From: Rhizobium cauense
Lineage (GTDB): Bacteria; Pseudomonadota; Alphaproteobacteria; Rhizobiales; Rhizobiaceae
NCBI RefSeq assembly: GCF_019511525.1
Contig: NZ_JAEUAT010000001.1
Coordinates: forward strand, 248,001 to 312,000
Length of the DNA stretch: 64,000 bases
Direction: 5' to 3'
The notes under the pieces are model-generated. The model did no database searches. It saw nothing but the letters and a program-made list of their open reading frames with translations, and was not told the DNA's origin. The position numbers and the translations under genes were made by a program. Of this stretch, positions 10,838 through 20,394 are shown in pieces (positions within the stretch are counted from its first letter, which is position 1; the number at the start of each line of letters is the position of its first letter).

Positions 10838-11113
10838 ATGTTCATGGACCGGCTGTTCAACGAGACCCAGAGGCTTGCGGCAATCTTCAGCGCGATCGAG
10901 GCGCTGCGGCTTGCGGACGAGCATGGCAATCCGCGCGGCTGGGCCTCGCCCTTCGGCCTGCTGCACATTATCAGCTGCTGCGCCAGGATTCTTGAGCTCG
11001 CCACATGCGTCGCCAAGGCTGGCTACCGCGAGTGCGACCAAGAGACGCTGGAAGCGATCACCAGCGAGACGCGCCAGGTGCTCTACTCCGTGCAGGCCGA
11101 GATCGCTGCCTGA
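10838..11113 (+). CDS. Small hypothetical protein following mutS
   Basis: A 91-residue ORF starting 3 bases after the mutS stop, with a possible ribosome-binding site in the end of mutS. A second in-frame ATG is at 10844. The protein is mostly helical in appearance, has no signal peptide, and contains ISCCARILELATCVAKAGY with three Cys in the middle. I recognise no domain. Codon use resembles the neighbours, and the tight spacing suggests translation with mutS. It lies between mutS and glnD and could be a lineage-specific small protein; function unknown. Confidence 0.55.
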   Translation: MFMDRLFNETQRLAAIFSAIEALRLADEHGNPRGWASPFGLLHIISCCARILELATCVAKAGYRECDQETLEAITSETRQVLYSVQAEIAA

Positions 11114-11219
11114 TTGCGTGATACTGCCGCTTTCCGGCACGGCAACACCTTTTCGCCAAAATTAAAGGTTCATTCAGTATGAAAGCCCGTGTCATCGACG
11201 GGCAAAGAGGCTATAGCGC

Positions 11220-14129
11220 ATGCAGACGAAACGAGAGGTGCAGCAGGAAGCGGCTGCGCCGCGCGAACAGGAAGCCGCCCCGCGCATGGCGACGACGAAC
11301 GACATCGATTTCTCCGACATCCTCGATACCGACTATCTCCGGAAGATGTGCGACGCTGTTGCCGAGGCCAACAAGACACGGCCCGACGTCATGCGATCCG
11401 ATCTGCTTGTCATTCTCAAGAAGGCGAGCAGCGAGGGACGGCAGAAGGCGCGCGAGCTGCTTTCGGCCGATGGCAGCGGGATCAATTGCGCCCGCCGGAT
11501 TTCCTGGCTGCAGGACCAGATCATCACGGTCCTCTACGAATTTGTCTGCAATCACGTCTTCACGCAGCAGAAGGACAAGTTTGCCGTCACCGCCGTCGGC
11601 GGCTATGGCCGCGACACGCTGGCGCCCGGCTCCGACATCGACCTCCTGTTCCTGTTCCAGCCGAAGCCGGCCGAGGAAACGCACAAGGCCGTCGAATTCA
11701 TGCTCTACGTCCTCTGGGACATGGGCTTCAAGGTCGGCCACGCTACGCGTACCGTCGAAGAGTGCATCGCGCTCTCCAAGTCGGACATGACGATCCGTAC
11801 CGCGATCCTCGAAATGCGCTACATCTGCGGCCTGCGCTCGCTGGAAACTCAGCTCGAGACGCGGTTCGACAAGGAGATCGTTACCGGCACCGGCCCGGAA
11901 TTCATCGCCGCCAAGCTTGCCGAACGTGACGAGCGCCACCGCAAGGCCGGCGACACGCGCTATCTGGTCGAGCCCAACGTCAAGGAGGGCAAGGGCGGCC
12001 TGCGCGACCTGCACACGCTCTTCTGGATCTCGAAATATTATTATCACGTCCGCGATACAGCCGAACTCGTGCCGCTCGGCGTTCTCTCCAAGCATGAGTA
12101 TCGCCTTTTCGAGAAGGCTGACGATTTCCTCTGGGCGGTGCGCTGCCACATGCATTTCCTGACCGGGAAGGCAGAGGAGCGGCTGTCTTTCGATATCCAG
12201 CGCGAAATTGCCGAAGCACTCGGATATCATGCGCGTCCCGGTCTTTCGGCCGTCGAGCGCTTCATGAAGCACTATTTCCTCGTCGCCAAGGATGTCGGCG
12301 ACCTGACGCGTATTCTCTGCGCCGCACTTGAGGACCAGCAGGCGAAGTCGACGCCCGGATTGACCGGTGTCATCAGCCGCTTTGCGAACCGCAGCCGAAA
12401 AATCGCCGGCAGCACCGAGTTCGTCGAGGATCGTGGCCGCATCGCGCTTGCAAGCCCCGACGTTTTCAAGCGGGATCCGATCAGCATCATCCGGCTCTTC
12501 CACGTCGCTGATATCAACGGGCTGGAATTTCATCCGGATGCACTGAAGCGCGTCACGCGCTCGCTCAGCCTGATCGACAACAATCTGCGCGAAAACGACG
12601 AGGCCAATCGCCTCTTCCTGTCGATCCTGACCTCGAAGCGCGACCCCGCACTGATCCTGCGCCGCATGAACGAGGCCGGCGTGCTCGGCCGTTTCATCCC
12701 GGAATTCGGCAAGATCGTCGCGATGATGCAGTTCAACATGTATCATCACTACACGGTCGATGAGCATCTGATCCGCACCGTCGACGTGCTGTCGGAGATC
12801 GACAAGGGCAAGGCCGACGACCTGCATCCGCTTGCCAACAAGCTGATGCCAGGCATCGAGGACCGTGAGGCGCTTTACGTCGCCGTCCTGCTGCACGACA
12901 TCGCCAAGGGTCGCCAGGAAGACCACTCGATCGCCGGCGCCCGAGTCGCGCGCAAGCTCTGCGCCCGTTTCGGCCTCTCGCAGAAGCAGACCGAGATGGT
13001 CGTCTGGCTGATCCAGGAGCATCTGGTCATGTCGATGGTCGCGCAGACGCGCGACCTCACCGACCGCAAGACGATCACCGACTTCGCCGACGTCGTTCAG
13101 TCGCTCGACCGGCTGAAGATGCTGCTGATCCTGACGATCTGCGACATCCGCGCCGTCGGTCCCGGCGTCTGGAACGGCTGGAAGGGCCAGCTGCTGCGCA
13201 CACTCTATTACGAAACGGAACTGTTGCTTGCCGGCGGTTTCTCCGAGGTTTCGCGCAAGGAGCGCGCCAATTTCGCGGCCGAAGCGCTCTACAACGCGCT
13301 ATCCGACTGGAGCCAGAAGGATCGCAAGATCTACAGCAAGCTGCACTACCAGCCCTACCTGCTCTCGGTGCCGCTAGAAGACCAGGTGCGACACGCCGGC
13401 TTCATCCGGCAGGCGGACAAGGCCGGCCAGGCGCTGGCGACGATGGTCCGCACCGACAGTTTCCATGCGATCACCGAGATCACCGTGTTGTCGCCCGACC
13501 ACCCGCGCCTCTTGGCGGTCATCGCCGGCGCGTGCGCCGCAGCGGGTGCCAACATCGTCGATGCGCAGATCTTCACGACCTCGGATGGGCGCGCTCTTGA
13601 TACGATCCATGTCAGCCGCGAGTTCAAGGACGACGCCGACGAACTGCGCCGCGCCGGAACGATCGGACGGATGATCGAGGACGTGCTTTCCGGCCGCAAG
13701 CGGTTGCCCGAGGTAATTGCAACACGAGTCAAGAACCGCAAGAAGAGCAAGGCCTTCGTCATCCCGCCGTCGGTCAACATCTCGAACAGCCTGTCGAACA
13801 AGTTCACGGTCATCGAGGTAGAATGCCTTGACCGGCCGGGCCTGCTCTCGGAAATCACCGCGGTTCTCTCCGATCTTTCGCTCGACATTCAATCGGCCCG
13901 CATCACCACCTTCGGTGAGAAGGTGATCGACAGTTTCTACGTGACCGACCTTGTCGGCCAGAAGATCTCGGGCGACAGCAAGCGCTCGAACATCACCGCG
14001 CGCCTCAAGGCCGTGATGGCCGAGGAGCAGGACGAGCTGCGCGAGCGCATGCCATCCGGCATCATCGCGCAACCGACCCCGGTTCGGGCCACGACACAGA
14101 CAGACAAGAAGGCGGATTCGCCCGCATGA
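11220..14129 (+). CDS. glnD: Bifunctional PII uridylyltransferase/uridylyl-removing enzyme GlnD
   Basis: Senses glutamine and adds or removes UMP on PII proteins (GlnB/GlnK), setting nitrogen metabolism. The 969-residue protein has a nucleotidyltransferase domain with [18 protein letters not shown] (near residue 125), an HD domain with [14 protein letters not shown] (near 560) for the removing activity, and two C-terminal ACT domains (starting near [16 protein letters not shown], about 760, and [17 protein letters not shown], about 870). The chosen ATG is not preceded by a strong ribosome-binding site; an in-frame ATG at 11286 ([11 protein letters not shown]) is the alternative. murJ starts 10 bases after the stop. 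Confidence 0.93.
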   Translation: MQTKREVQQEAAAPREQEAAPRMATTNDIDFSDILDTDYLRKMCDAVAEANKTRPDVMRSDLLVILKKASSEGRQKARELLSADGSGINCARRISWLQDQIITVLYEFVCNHVFTQQKDKFAVTAVGGYGRDTLAPGSDIDLLFLFQPKPAEETHKAVEFMLYVLWDMGFKVGHATRTVEECIALSKSDMTIRTAILEMRYICGLRSLETQLETRFDKEIVTGTGPEFIAAKLAERDERHRKAGDTRYLVEPNVKEGKGGLRDLHTLFWISKYYYHVRDTAELVPLGVLSKHEYRLFEKADDFLWAVRCHMHFLTGKAEERLSFDIQREIAEALGYHARPGLSAVERFMKHYFLVAKDVGDLTRILCAALEDQQAKSTPGLTGVISRFANRSRKIAGSTEFVEDRGRIALASPDVFKRDPISIIRLFHVADINGLEFHPDALKRVTRSLSLIDNNLRENDEANRLFLSILTSKRDPALILRRMNEAGVLGRFIPEFGKIVAMMQFNMYHHYTVDEHLIRTVDVLSEIDKGKADDLHPLANKLMPGIEDREALYVAVLLHDIAKGRQEDHSIAGARVARKLCARFGLSQKQTEMVVWLIQEHLVMSMVAQTRDLTDRKTITDFADVVQSLDRLKMLLILTICDIRAVGPGVWNGWKGQLLRTLYYETELLLAGGFSEVSRKERANFAAEALYNALSDWSQKDRKIYSKLHYQPYLLSVPLEDQVRHAGFIRQADKAGQALATMVRTDSFHAITEITVLSPDHPRLLAVIAGACAAAGANIVDAQIFTTSDGRALDTIHVSREFKDDADELRRAGTIGRMIEDVLSGRKRLPEVIATRVKNRKKSKAFVIPPSVNISNSLSNKFTVIEVECLDRPGLLSEITAVLSDLSLDIQSARITTFGEKVIDSFYVTDLVGQKISGDSKRSNITARLKAVMAEEQDELRERMPSGIIAQPTPVRATTQTDKKADSPA

Positions 14130-14139
14130 GCCAGACCGT

Positions 14140-15720
14140 ATGAGCCTCGTCAGAAAATTCGCCACCGTCGGCGGCGCCACTCTTGGCAGCCGCATCTTCG
14201 GCTTTGCCCGTGAAACGCTGATGGCGGCCGCTCTCGGCACCGGTCCGATGGCCGACGTGTTCTACGCTGCATTCCGCTTTCCGAACCTCTTCCGGCGCCT
14301 CTTTGCCGAAGGCGCGTTCAATGCCGCCTTCGTGCCGCTGTTTGCCAAGGAGATCGAGGCGAACGGCACCGACGGAGCCAAGCGCTTCTCCGAGGAAGTC
14401 TTCGGCGTGCTGTTCTCGGTGCTGCTGCTCATCACCATCGTGATGGAACTCTCAATGCCGCTCCTCGTGCGCTTCGTCATCGCGCCGGGTTTTGCAGACG
14501 ATGCGGAAAAGTTCTCGATCACCGTACGCATGGCGGCGGTGATGTTCCCTTACCTCATGTGCATGTCGCTGACGGCAATGATGAGCGGGATGCTGAATTC
14601 TCTGCATCATTTCTTCGCGGCAGCCATCGCGCCCGTTTTCCTGAACGTGGTGATGATCGGGGCGCTGATTTTTGCGCTCTATACCGGCGCGGAACCGCTC
14701 CAGACCGCCTGGTATCTCTCCTGGGGCGTACTCGTTGCGGGCATTTTGCAGCTCGTCGTCGTCTATCTCGGCGTTCTACATGCCGGCATGAGCATCGGGT
14801 TACGCTTTCCCCGCATCACGCCCAACGTCAAGCGGCTGCTGATCCTCGCCGTTCCGGCGGCGATCACCGGCGGCATTACCCAGATCAACCAAATGATCGG
14901 CCAGGCGATTGCCTCCAGCAAGGAGGGTGCGATCGCAGCGCTTCAATATGCCGACCGCATCTATCAGCTGCCGCTCGGCGTCGTCGGCGTGGCCGTCGGC
15001 GTCGTGCTTTTGCCGGAACTTTCGCGGGCCCTGAAGGGCGGCCATCTGCGCGAGGCCGGAAACCTGCAGAACCGCTCCATTGAGTTCGTCCTGTTCCTGA
15101 CGATCCCGGCCGCCGTGGCGCTTTGGATCATGTCCGACGAGATCATCCGCGTGCTTTACGAGCGCGGCGCCTTCCACCAGGAAAACACGGCGATCGTCGG
15201 CTCCATTCTGGCCGTTTACGGTATCGGCCTGCCGGCCTTCGTGCTGATCAAGGCATTGCAGCCGGGCTTCTATGCCCGTGAGGACACCAAGACACCGATG
15301 CGGTTCTCCGCCGTGGCTGTCGGCGTCAACTGTGCGACGGCGCTGACCCTCTTTCCGTTCCTCGGCGCTCCCGGTATTGCGGTTGCGGAAGCAACGGCTG
15401 GCTGGATCAGCACCGTGCTACTCTTCGCGACCCTGCTCCGCCGCGGCCACCTTACCTGGGAGTGGGCGCTGGCACGCCGCACCGCTCTGCTGGTGGTCGC
15501 TGCTGCCGTGATGGGCGGCGTGATCATGTACCTCCAGCACCGCTGGGAGCCGTGGTTGGCCTCGGGAGCGCATTTGACGACGAAAATAGGCACACTTGGC
15601 CTTCTGATCGTCATCGCGATGGCGATCTACTTCGCGACCGCCTTCCTCATCGGCGGCGCAAACCTTGGAATGATCAGGCGCAACCTGAACCGCAAGCCAG
15701 CCGCCAAGACGGACGGCTAG
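14140..15720 (+). CDS. murJ: Lipid II flippase MurJ (MviN family)
   Basis: Moves the peptidoglycan precursor lipid II across the inner membrane. The 526-residue protein has the regular series of about 14 hydrophobic segments of the MOP/MVF superfamily. N-terminal conserved blocks are visible: SLVRKFATVGGATLGSRIFGF, DVFYAAFRFPNLFRRLFAEGAFNAAFVP (residues about 45-70) and, later, QPGFYAREDTKTP (near 375). Only 10 bases separate it from glnD, the usual rhizobial arrangement (glnD-mviN). Confidence 0.93.
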   Translation: MSLVRKFATVGGATLGSRIFGFARETLMAAALGTGPMADVFYAAFRFPNLFRRLFAEGAFNAAFVPLFAKEIEANGTDGAKRFSEEVFGVLFSVLLLITIVMELSMPLLVRFVIAPGFADDAEKFSITVRMAAVMFPYLMCMSLTAMMSGMLNSLHHFFAAAIAPVFLNVVMIGALIFALYTGAEPLQTAWYLSWGVLVAGILQLVVVYLGVLHAGMSIGLRFPRITPNVKRLLILAVPAAITGGITQINQMIGQAIASSKEGAIAALQYADRIYQLPLGVVGVAVGVVLLPELSRALKGGHLREAGNLQNRSIEFVLFLTIPAAVALWIMSDEIIRVLYERGAFHQENTAIVGSILAVYGIGLPAFVLIKALQPGFYAREDTKTPMRFSAVAVGVNCATALTLFPFLGAPGIAVAEATAGWISTVLLFATLLRRGHLTWEWALARRTALLVVAAAVMGGVIMYLQHRWEPWLASGAHLTTKIGTLGLLIVIAMAIYFATAFLIGGANLGMIRRNLNRKPAAKTDG

Positions 15721-15736
15721 CCCGCGGGGTCGGGCC

Positions 15737-16162
15737 TCAGCAGTAGGTCCATTTTCGTTTCGGACCGATGTCGACGTGCACGATGCCGTTACAGTAGCGG
15801 CCGATACCGCCGATCCCCGGCGCCGAGGCCGCTATCGCAACGATCGTGCGGTCAGACACACCGGGGACCCGGATATCGGCCGCCGCGCAATGGCGATGTT
15901 GGGAATGCGCGCGCCCGCGCGCCCTGAACCCTGAGGTCACGATCGGACGGCGGCCGGTTTTGGCAGCAATATAGGATAGTATGCCGCGCAGTTGCGGCGG
16001 GAAGCAGTTCGCCTTGACGCTGACGGTCTGCAGAGAATAGGCGAGCGTTTCTTTGTGCTTGAGCTGCGGTATCGCAACTCTTCTGACATTCTGGGCGTCG
16101 GCACTGTCGAAACACGACAGACAGAACAGGCCGGCGAGTGCGATGGAAAATGCGGACTGCAT
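15737..16162 (-). CDS. Secreted M15-like peptidase-fold protein (YcbK/DUF882 type)
   Basis: A 141-residue exported protein. An N-terminal signal sequence (AFSIALAGLFCLSCFDSADA, cut likely after Ala-Asp-Ala) is followed by a short linker and a peptidase M15-like domain: TSGFRARGRAHSQHRHCAAADIRV carries the Ser-x-His...Asp zinc-ligand pattern, and HVDIG near the C-terminus carries the last His. The family includes D,D-/L,D-peptidases acting on peptidoglycan, and some members bind without cutting. A strong GGGAGGG ribosome-binding site precedes the ATG. It is convergent with murJ; no partner gene is evident. Confidence 0.7.
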   Translation of the reverse strand: MQSAFSIALAGLFCLSCFDSADAQNVRRVAIPQLKHKETLAYSLQTVSVKANCFPPQLRGILSYIAAKTGRRPIVTSGFRARGRAHSQHRHCAAADIRVPGVSDRTIVAIAASAPGIGGIGRYCNGIVHVDIGPKRKWTYC

Positions 16163-16956
16163 GGTTCCCTCCCCTCGAAATACACCGGCAACCGGTGCAA
16201 GTTTCTGGCGGATGGAACGCTCTCCCTAAAAATGGCCTTTTTGTGAAATTGTTTACCTCACGTAACGGAACTACGCCACAATTTACCGCTAAATGATGAA
16301 TTAGAGATACCTCAAAAGAGGTATGAATTTCCTTTCCCGTAAATTTTCCTGAAATATTCGCGGAAAAAAATTCTGCTGCGAATTTCCCCGCCCGAAGGGC
16401 TCCTCATACACTGAAACCGTTCCGTCGCGGATACACCGCAAGGCGTTGCGGCGAGGCGGGACCGGCGCCGGGTGTGGAGGAAGGACGTGAGCTTCCGCAT
16501 CAGGGGTCCGCAGAAGATGGTCTCCCTCTGGGGACGGCGGCGTTCGCGCGAATGCGGCGTCGAGTTGAGCCCCGGACGTGCCTGTGTGGCACACATGGCC
16601 CCCAGGGGAAGTGACACTTCCTCCGGCAAGGCGGCAGAGGGACCGGAGTTGCGGGCATAAACCGCCGAACGGGGCGCTGGGAAGCGCCATATTGTTTTTA
16701 CTCCAGCGAGGCAATTTCCAGCGCCCCGTCCGAGTGAAGTGCAGGATCAAGCCACGGGCCGGAAGGGTCGCGTGAAGGTGAAGACGCGCGCTTTCATCCT
16801 CGTCATCTCCTCTTTCCCCGTCACCCCGGCGCCGCTGGATGCCCGGTCAAGCCCGGCATGACGGAAGTGCAAAGGCTCCGAGAGGCTCATCTGGCTGCCC
16901 CTTGACCGGCCACGTATCCTTGGCAACAACACGACACCGCAAATCGGAGCGCCGCT
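16163..16956. other. Gene-poor 794-base region with many inverted repeats; possible structured RNA
   Basis: I find no convincing protein-coding gene; the 149-residue ORF on the minus strand (16301-16750) has no recognisable composition or motif. The left third is AT-rich with a perfect CACCGG-CAA-CCGGTG palindrome (16183-16197) just before the M15-like gene and a hairpin ATACCTC-AAAA-GAGGTAT (16307-16324). The middle (about 16370-16760) is very GC-rich. It holds GCGTTCGC/GCGAATGC (about 16542-16557), GGAAGTG-A-CACTTCC (16607-16621), CTCCGG/CCGGAG around 16620-16649, and a 10-bp stem GGGGCGCTGG / CCAGCGCCCC (about 16672-16728). Neither strand matches tmRNA, RNase P RNA, SRP RNA or 6S RNA by eye. 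Confidence 0.5.
16818..16864. repeat. Palindromic intergenic repeat of the alphaproteobacterial type
   Basis: Outer arms CCGTCA (16818) and TGACGG (ending 16864) enclose the familiar core GATGCCCGGTCAAGCCCGGCAT. Close variants of this sequence, with CCGGG arms around TCAAG, occur as interspersed palindromes in many alphaproteobacterial genomes. The core hairpin has one mismatch, and the left half is partly altered. Only one copy was noticed in this window. Confidence 0.6.
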
Positions 16957-17355
16957 ATGTCCCAATCGCTTTTCCTCGTGACACTGGTCGTCGACGACTA
17001 CGATCGCGCCAAGGACTTCTACTGCGGGGCACTCGGCTTCGATTGCCTCCAGGATGACGTCCAGCCGGAAGGCAAGCGGTGGGTCGTGGTCAGGCCCAAA
17101 GGCAGCGTTGACGGCGCGGCGTTTCTGCTCGCGCAGGCTGCCAACGATCGACAAATGGCGGCGATGGGCAACCAGACGGGCGGGCGCGTCGGCTTCTTCC
17201 TCAAGACCGATGATTTCGCGCGCGACCACGCGTCGATGCTGGCCAAGGGCGTGCAATTTCTCGAAGCACCGCGGCACGAAATCTACGGGACTGTCGCCGT
17301 GTTTGCGGATCCTTACGGCAACACCTTCGATCTGATCGAACACGCCGCAGGCTGA
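16957..17355 (+). CDS. VOC (glyoxalase/bleomycin-resistance) superfamily protein
   Basis: A 132-residue single-domain vicinal-oxygen-chelate protein. Two beta-alpha-beta-beta-beta halves are visible, starting at FLVTLVVDDYDRAKDFYCGALGF and VGFFLKTDDFARDHASMLAKGV and ending with VFADPYGNTFDLIE. The C-terminal Glu typical of the metal site is present in FDLIE, but no substrate can be named. Members include lactoylglutathione lyases, dioxygenases and antibiotic-binding proteins. It stands alone between the structured region and trpS. Confidence 0.75.
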   Translation: MSQSLFLVTLVVDDYDRAKDFYCGALGFDCLQDDVQPEGKRWVVVRPKGSVDGAAFLLAQAANDRQMAAMGNQTGGRVGFFLKTDDFARDHASMLAKGVQFLEAPRHEIYGTVAVFADPYGNTFDLIEHAAG

Positions 17356-17452
17356 ACCCCTTGATTGCCTTGTCTTCCGCGTGCATAAGCGCGCCCGTTA
17401 GCAACATGGGCCATTGGCCCTGGGGCCCTCCACCAGCCTAATCGAGGACACA

Positions 17453-18517
17453 ATGAGCGAATTCAAGAAAGTCGTTTTCTCCGGAGTGCAGCCGACCGGC
17501 AATCTCCATCTCGGCAACTATCTCGGCGCGATCCGCAAGTTCGTGGCACTGCAGGAAGGCAACGACTGCATCTACTGCGTCGTGGACATGCACGCGCTGA
17601 CGGCGCAGCTCGTCCATGAGGACATGCCGAACCAGATCCGTTCGATCGCCGCCGCCTTCATTGCGTCGGGCATCGATCCCGAGAGGCACATCGTTTTCAA
17701 CCAGTCGGCCGTGCCGCAGCATGCCGAGCTTGCCTGGATCTTCAATTGCGTCGCGCGCATCGGTTGGATGAACCGCATGACGCAGTTCAAGGACAAGGCC
17801 GGCAAGGATCGCGAGCAGGCCTCGCTCGGTCTCTACGCCTATCCGAGCCTGATGGCTGCCGACATTCTCGTCTATCGCGGTACGCATGTGCCCGTTGGCG
17901 ACGACCAGAAGCAGCACCTTGAACTCGCCCGCGACATCGCCATGAAGTTCAACCTCGACTATGCGGAGCATATCCGCAAGACGGACTACGGCATTGACAT
18001 CACCGTCGGCAACGAACCGGTGCATGCCTATTTCCCGATGGTCGAGCCGCTGATCGATGGCCCGGCACCGCGCGTCATGTCGCTTCGCGACGGTACCAAG
18101 AAGATGTCGAAGTCGGATCCGTCGGATCTGTCTCGCATCAACCTGATGGACGATGAGGACGCGATCTCGAAGAAGATCCGCAAGGCCAAGACCGATCCGG
18201 AGGGCTTGCCCAGCGAAGTCGACGGCCTCAAGGGGCGCCCGGAAGCCGACAACCTCGTCGGCATCTATGCGGCGCTTGCCGACAAGTCGAAGGCGGACGT
18301 GCTTGCCGAATTCGGCGGCCAGCAGTTCTCGGTCTTCAAGCCGGCGCTGGTCGATCTCGCGGTAAACGTGCTCTCGCCGATCACCGCCGAGATGCGCCGC
18401 CTGATGTCGGACACCAGCCACATCGACGCGATCCTGCGCAACGGTGGCGAGCGGGCACGCGCCCGAGCCGAAGTGACAATGAAGGAAGTGCGCGACATCG
18501 TCGGCTTCCTATACTGA
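17453..18517 (+). CDS. trpS: Tryptophanyl-tRNA synthetase
   Basis: Charges tRNA-Trp with tryptophan; class I synthetase of 354 residues. The HIGH-like signature [13 protein letters not shown] (near residue 14) and KKMSKSD (near 218) are present, with the expected [16 protein letters not shown] block between them. The frame is open upstream to 17414, but the ATG at 17453 ([16 protein letters not shown]) gives the family's usual N-terminus. Confidence 0.95.
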   Translation: MSEFKKVVFSGVQPTGNLHLGNYLGAIRKFVALQEGNDCIYCVVDMHALTAQLVHEDMPNQIRSIAAAFIASGIDPERHIVFNQSAVPQHAELAWIFNCVARIGWMNRMTQFKDKAGKDREQASLGLYAYPSLMAADILVYRGTHVPVGDDQKQHLELARDIAMKFNLDYAEHIRKTDYGIDITVGNEPVHAYFPMVEPLIDGPAPRVMSLRDGTKKMSKSDPSDLSRINLMDDEDAISKKIRKAKTDPEGLPSEVDGLKGRPEADNLVGIYAALADKSKADVLAEFGGQQFSVFKPALVDLAVNVLSPITAEMRRLMSDTSHIDAILRNGGERARARAEVTMKEVRDIVGFLY

Positions 18518-18624
18518 GATCCCGGCTCTGCCGAGATCGTCCGGGGCGACCTACATGCCGCCCCGGACTTGTCGAACCTCCACCTGCGGCGTACTCTTCC
18601 TGAACAGACCGTCAGGAGGCTTCG

Positions 18625-19050
18625 ATGCGAGATCGCAACCTCATCCAGATCGGCGCCATGGAGATCCGGCTTCTGATCGACGAGGATCAGAGTGCCGAGA
18701 GCCTCGTGATGTTCGAATTCACGGTCCCGCCTCAGGCGCGCGTTCCAGCCGCGCATTTTCACCGCGACGTCGACGAAGTGATCTATGGGCTATCCGGCAC
18801 GATGACGACGACACTGGACGGCCGTAAACACGAGATCGTCCCTGGCGGAACGCTATTCATTCCTCGCGGCTATACCCATACGCATGAAAACCTGCACTCC
18901 GAGACCGCCAAGGCGCTGATCACAATGACGCCGGGCCTCATCGGCCGACGCTACTTCGAGGAAATGGCACTCGCCATCAACGTTCAGGGCAAGCCCGACA
19001 TCGAGCATGTGAAGGCCATCATGCGGCTTTACGGGCTCGTTCCTGTCTGA
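18625..19050 (+). CDS. Cupin-domain protein
   Basis: A 141-residue single beta-barrel protein. Cupin motif 1 is seen as PAAHFHRDVDEVIYGLSGTMTTTLDG, with His-x-His and a Glu that could bind a metal, and motif 2 as PGGTLFIPRGYTHTHEN. A good AGGAGG ribosome-binding site precedes the ATG. The substrate is unknown. Such stand-alone cupins can be dioxygenases, isomerases or binding proteins. It is flanked by trpS and a UspA-like gene but shows no clear operon link. Confidence 0.75.
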   Translation: MRDRNLIQIGAMEIRLLIDEDQSAESLVMFEFTVPPQARVPAAHFHRDVDEVIYGLSGTMTTTLDGRKHEIVPGGTLFIPRGYTHTHENLHSETAKALITMTPGLIGRRYFEEMALAINVQGKPDIEHVKAIMRLYGLVPV

Positions 19051-19121
19051 GTAGCTGACGCCGTTCGAGGCTAAAATCGAGGGCTTGCAAATTTTCGGGT
19101 TCAGGTGTCAGAGTCCGCGCC

Positions 19122-19613
19122 ATGGTATCTAAACGACTCTCCCGGCTCGAAGGTCATCGCCGCAAATTCATGGCGGTCATTGACGATACGCCCGAATGCT
19201 CCCGCGCCGTCCACTATGCAGGCCGGCGCGCCAAGAACTCCAACGGCGGCCTTGTACTGATCTACGTTATACCGGAGGGTGACTTCCAACAGTGGCTCGG
19301 CGTCGAGGAGATCATGCGCGCCGAGGCGCGCGACGAGGCCGAAGCCGTGGTCGCAAAGGCGGCGCACGTGGTTCGCGAAACCATTGGCATCGACCCCGAG
19401 ATCGTCATTCGCGAAGGAAGCGCCACCGAGCAGATCAACGCCGTGATCGAGGAAGATCGTGACATTGCAATCCTCGTGCTTGCTGCAAGCTCGGCCAAGG
19501 AAGGGCCTGGCCCGCTCGTGTCGTCGGTCGCCGGGCGTGGGGCAACATTCCCGATCCCCGTCACCGTCTTGCCTGATACACTGTCCGACGAAGAACTGGA
19601 CGCCCTGGCATAA
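19122..19613 (+). CDS. Universal stress protein (UspA family)
   Basis: A 163-residue single-domain Usp. The fold's first strand with the nucleotide-contacting Asp is seen in KFMAVIDDTPECSRAVHYAGRRA, and the end has ILVLAASSAKEGPGPLVSSVAG followed by PIPVTVLP, the position of the G-2x-G-9x-G(S/T) ATP-binding motif, here only partly conserved. These proteins help survival under starvation or oxidative stress. It precedes the Fe-S carrier gene by about 110 bases and is probably transcribed separately or with the cupin gene. Confidence 0.8.
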   Translation: MVSKRLSRLEGHRRKFMAVIDDTPECSRAVHYAGRRAKNSNGGLVLIYVIPEGDFQQWLGVEEIMRAEARDEAEAVVAKAAHVVRETIGIDPEIVIREGSATEQINAVIEEDRDIAILVLAASSAKEGPGPLVSSVAGRGATFPIPVTVLPDTLSDEELDALA

Positions 19614-19724
19614 TGCCATTTCTTGAGTACCAGTCTCTTGATTAGAGTTGCCAATAGGCTTATTTTCTCTTTTGAAGAATTCTAAAGACGGCCTGGGGCT
19701 GCTGCCCGCCGCACGGAGAGCGAC

Positions 19725-20291
19725 ATGTTTATTCAGACCGAAGCCACACCGAATCCTGCGACGCAGAAGTTCCTGCCGGGGCGGGTCGTGATGGAAAACG
19801 GCACGGCCGAATTCCGCACCGCCGACGAAGCGCAGGCATCGCCACTCGCCGCTCGCCTGTTCGAAATTCCGGGCGTGACGGGCGTCTATTTCGGCTATGA
19901 CTTCATCTCCGTGTCCAAGGACAATGCCGAGTGGCAGCACCTGAAGCCGGCGATCCTCGGCTCGATCATGGAACACTTCATGTCGGGCAAGCCCGTGATG
20001 GGCGACGCATCGGTTCTTTCCGAAGACCTCGATGCCGGCGGTGAATTCTTCGATGAAGCCGACGAGTCGATCGTTCTGACCATCAAGGAGCTTTTGGATA
20101 CGCGCGTACGTCCGGCCGTCGCGCAGGATGGTGGCGACATCACCTTCCGCGGCTTCAAGGATGGCAAGGTCTATCTCAACATGAAGGGCTCCTGCTCCGG
20201 CTGCCCGTCCTCGACGGCGACGCTGAAGCATGGCGTGCAGAACCTGCTTCGCCATTTCGTTCCGGAAGTCGAGGAAGTCGTCGCCGCCTGA
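19725..20291 (+). CDS. NifU-family Fe-S cluster carrier (Nfu type)
   Basis: A 188-residue scaffold or carrier that passes Fe-S clusters to target enzymes. An N-terminal Nfu_N domain (MFIQTEATPNPATQKFLPG onward, about 1-88) is followed by the NifU C-terminal domain (about 110-185) with the cluster-binding motif GSCSGCPSSTATLK (Cys-x2-Cys). Length and order match mitochondrial NFU1 and alphaproteobacterial homologues. A GGAGAG ribosome-binding site precedes the ATG. It leads the tsaB-rimI-fur-olsA-miaB run; MiaB, encoded 2.6 kb downstream, is itself an Fe-S enzyme. Confidence 0.88.
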   Translation: MFIQTEATPNPATQKFLPGRVVMENGTAEFRTADEAQASPLAARLFEIPGVTGVYFGYDFISVSKDNAEWQHLKPAILGSIMEHFMSGKPVMGDASVLSEDLDAGGEFFDEADESIVLTIKELLDTRVRPAVAQDGGDITFRGFKDGKVYLNMKGSCSGCPSSTATLKHGVQNLLRHFVPEVEEVVAA

Positions 20292-20394
20292 CGACGACAC
20301 TCAAGTTTCCGTCATTCGTCCTGGCGCAGCATTTGCAAGCGCGGCAGGGTGAATGTATGGACGCTCAGGAACGCTTTATTCGGAAATTGATGCC

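Noticed and set aside
11211..13022. 603-residue open frame on the minus strand opposite glnD
   Set aside because: It is the mirror of a clearly coding glnD frame in GC-rich DNA, has no recognisable domain, and is full of Asp/His/Glu/Val runs typical of antisense codon patterns.
16301..16750. 149-residue minus-strand ORF in the 16 kb gene-poor region
   Set aside because: Composition is Pro/Arg/Ser-rich without any domain, and the DNA is dominated by inverted repeats. A structured RNA or no function is more likely.
16370..16760. Possible tmRNA, RNase P RNA, SRP RNA or 6S RNA
   Set aside because: I looked for a tag-peptide frame with a TpsiC-like arm, the GAGGAAAGTCC core of RNase P RNA, the SRP apical loop and the 6S open-bubble layout, and found none on either strand.
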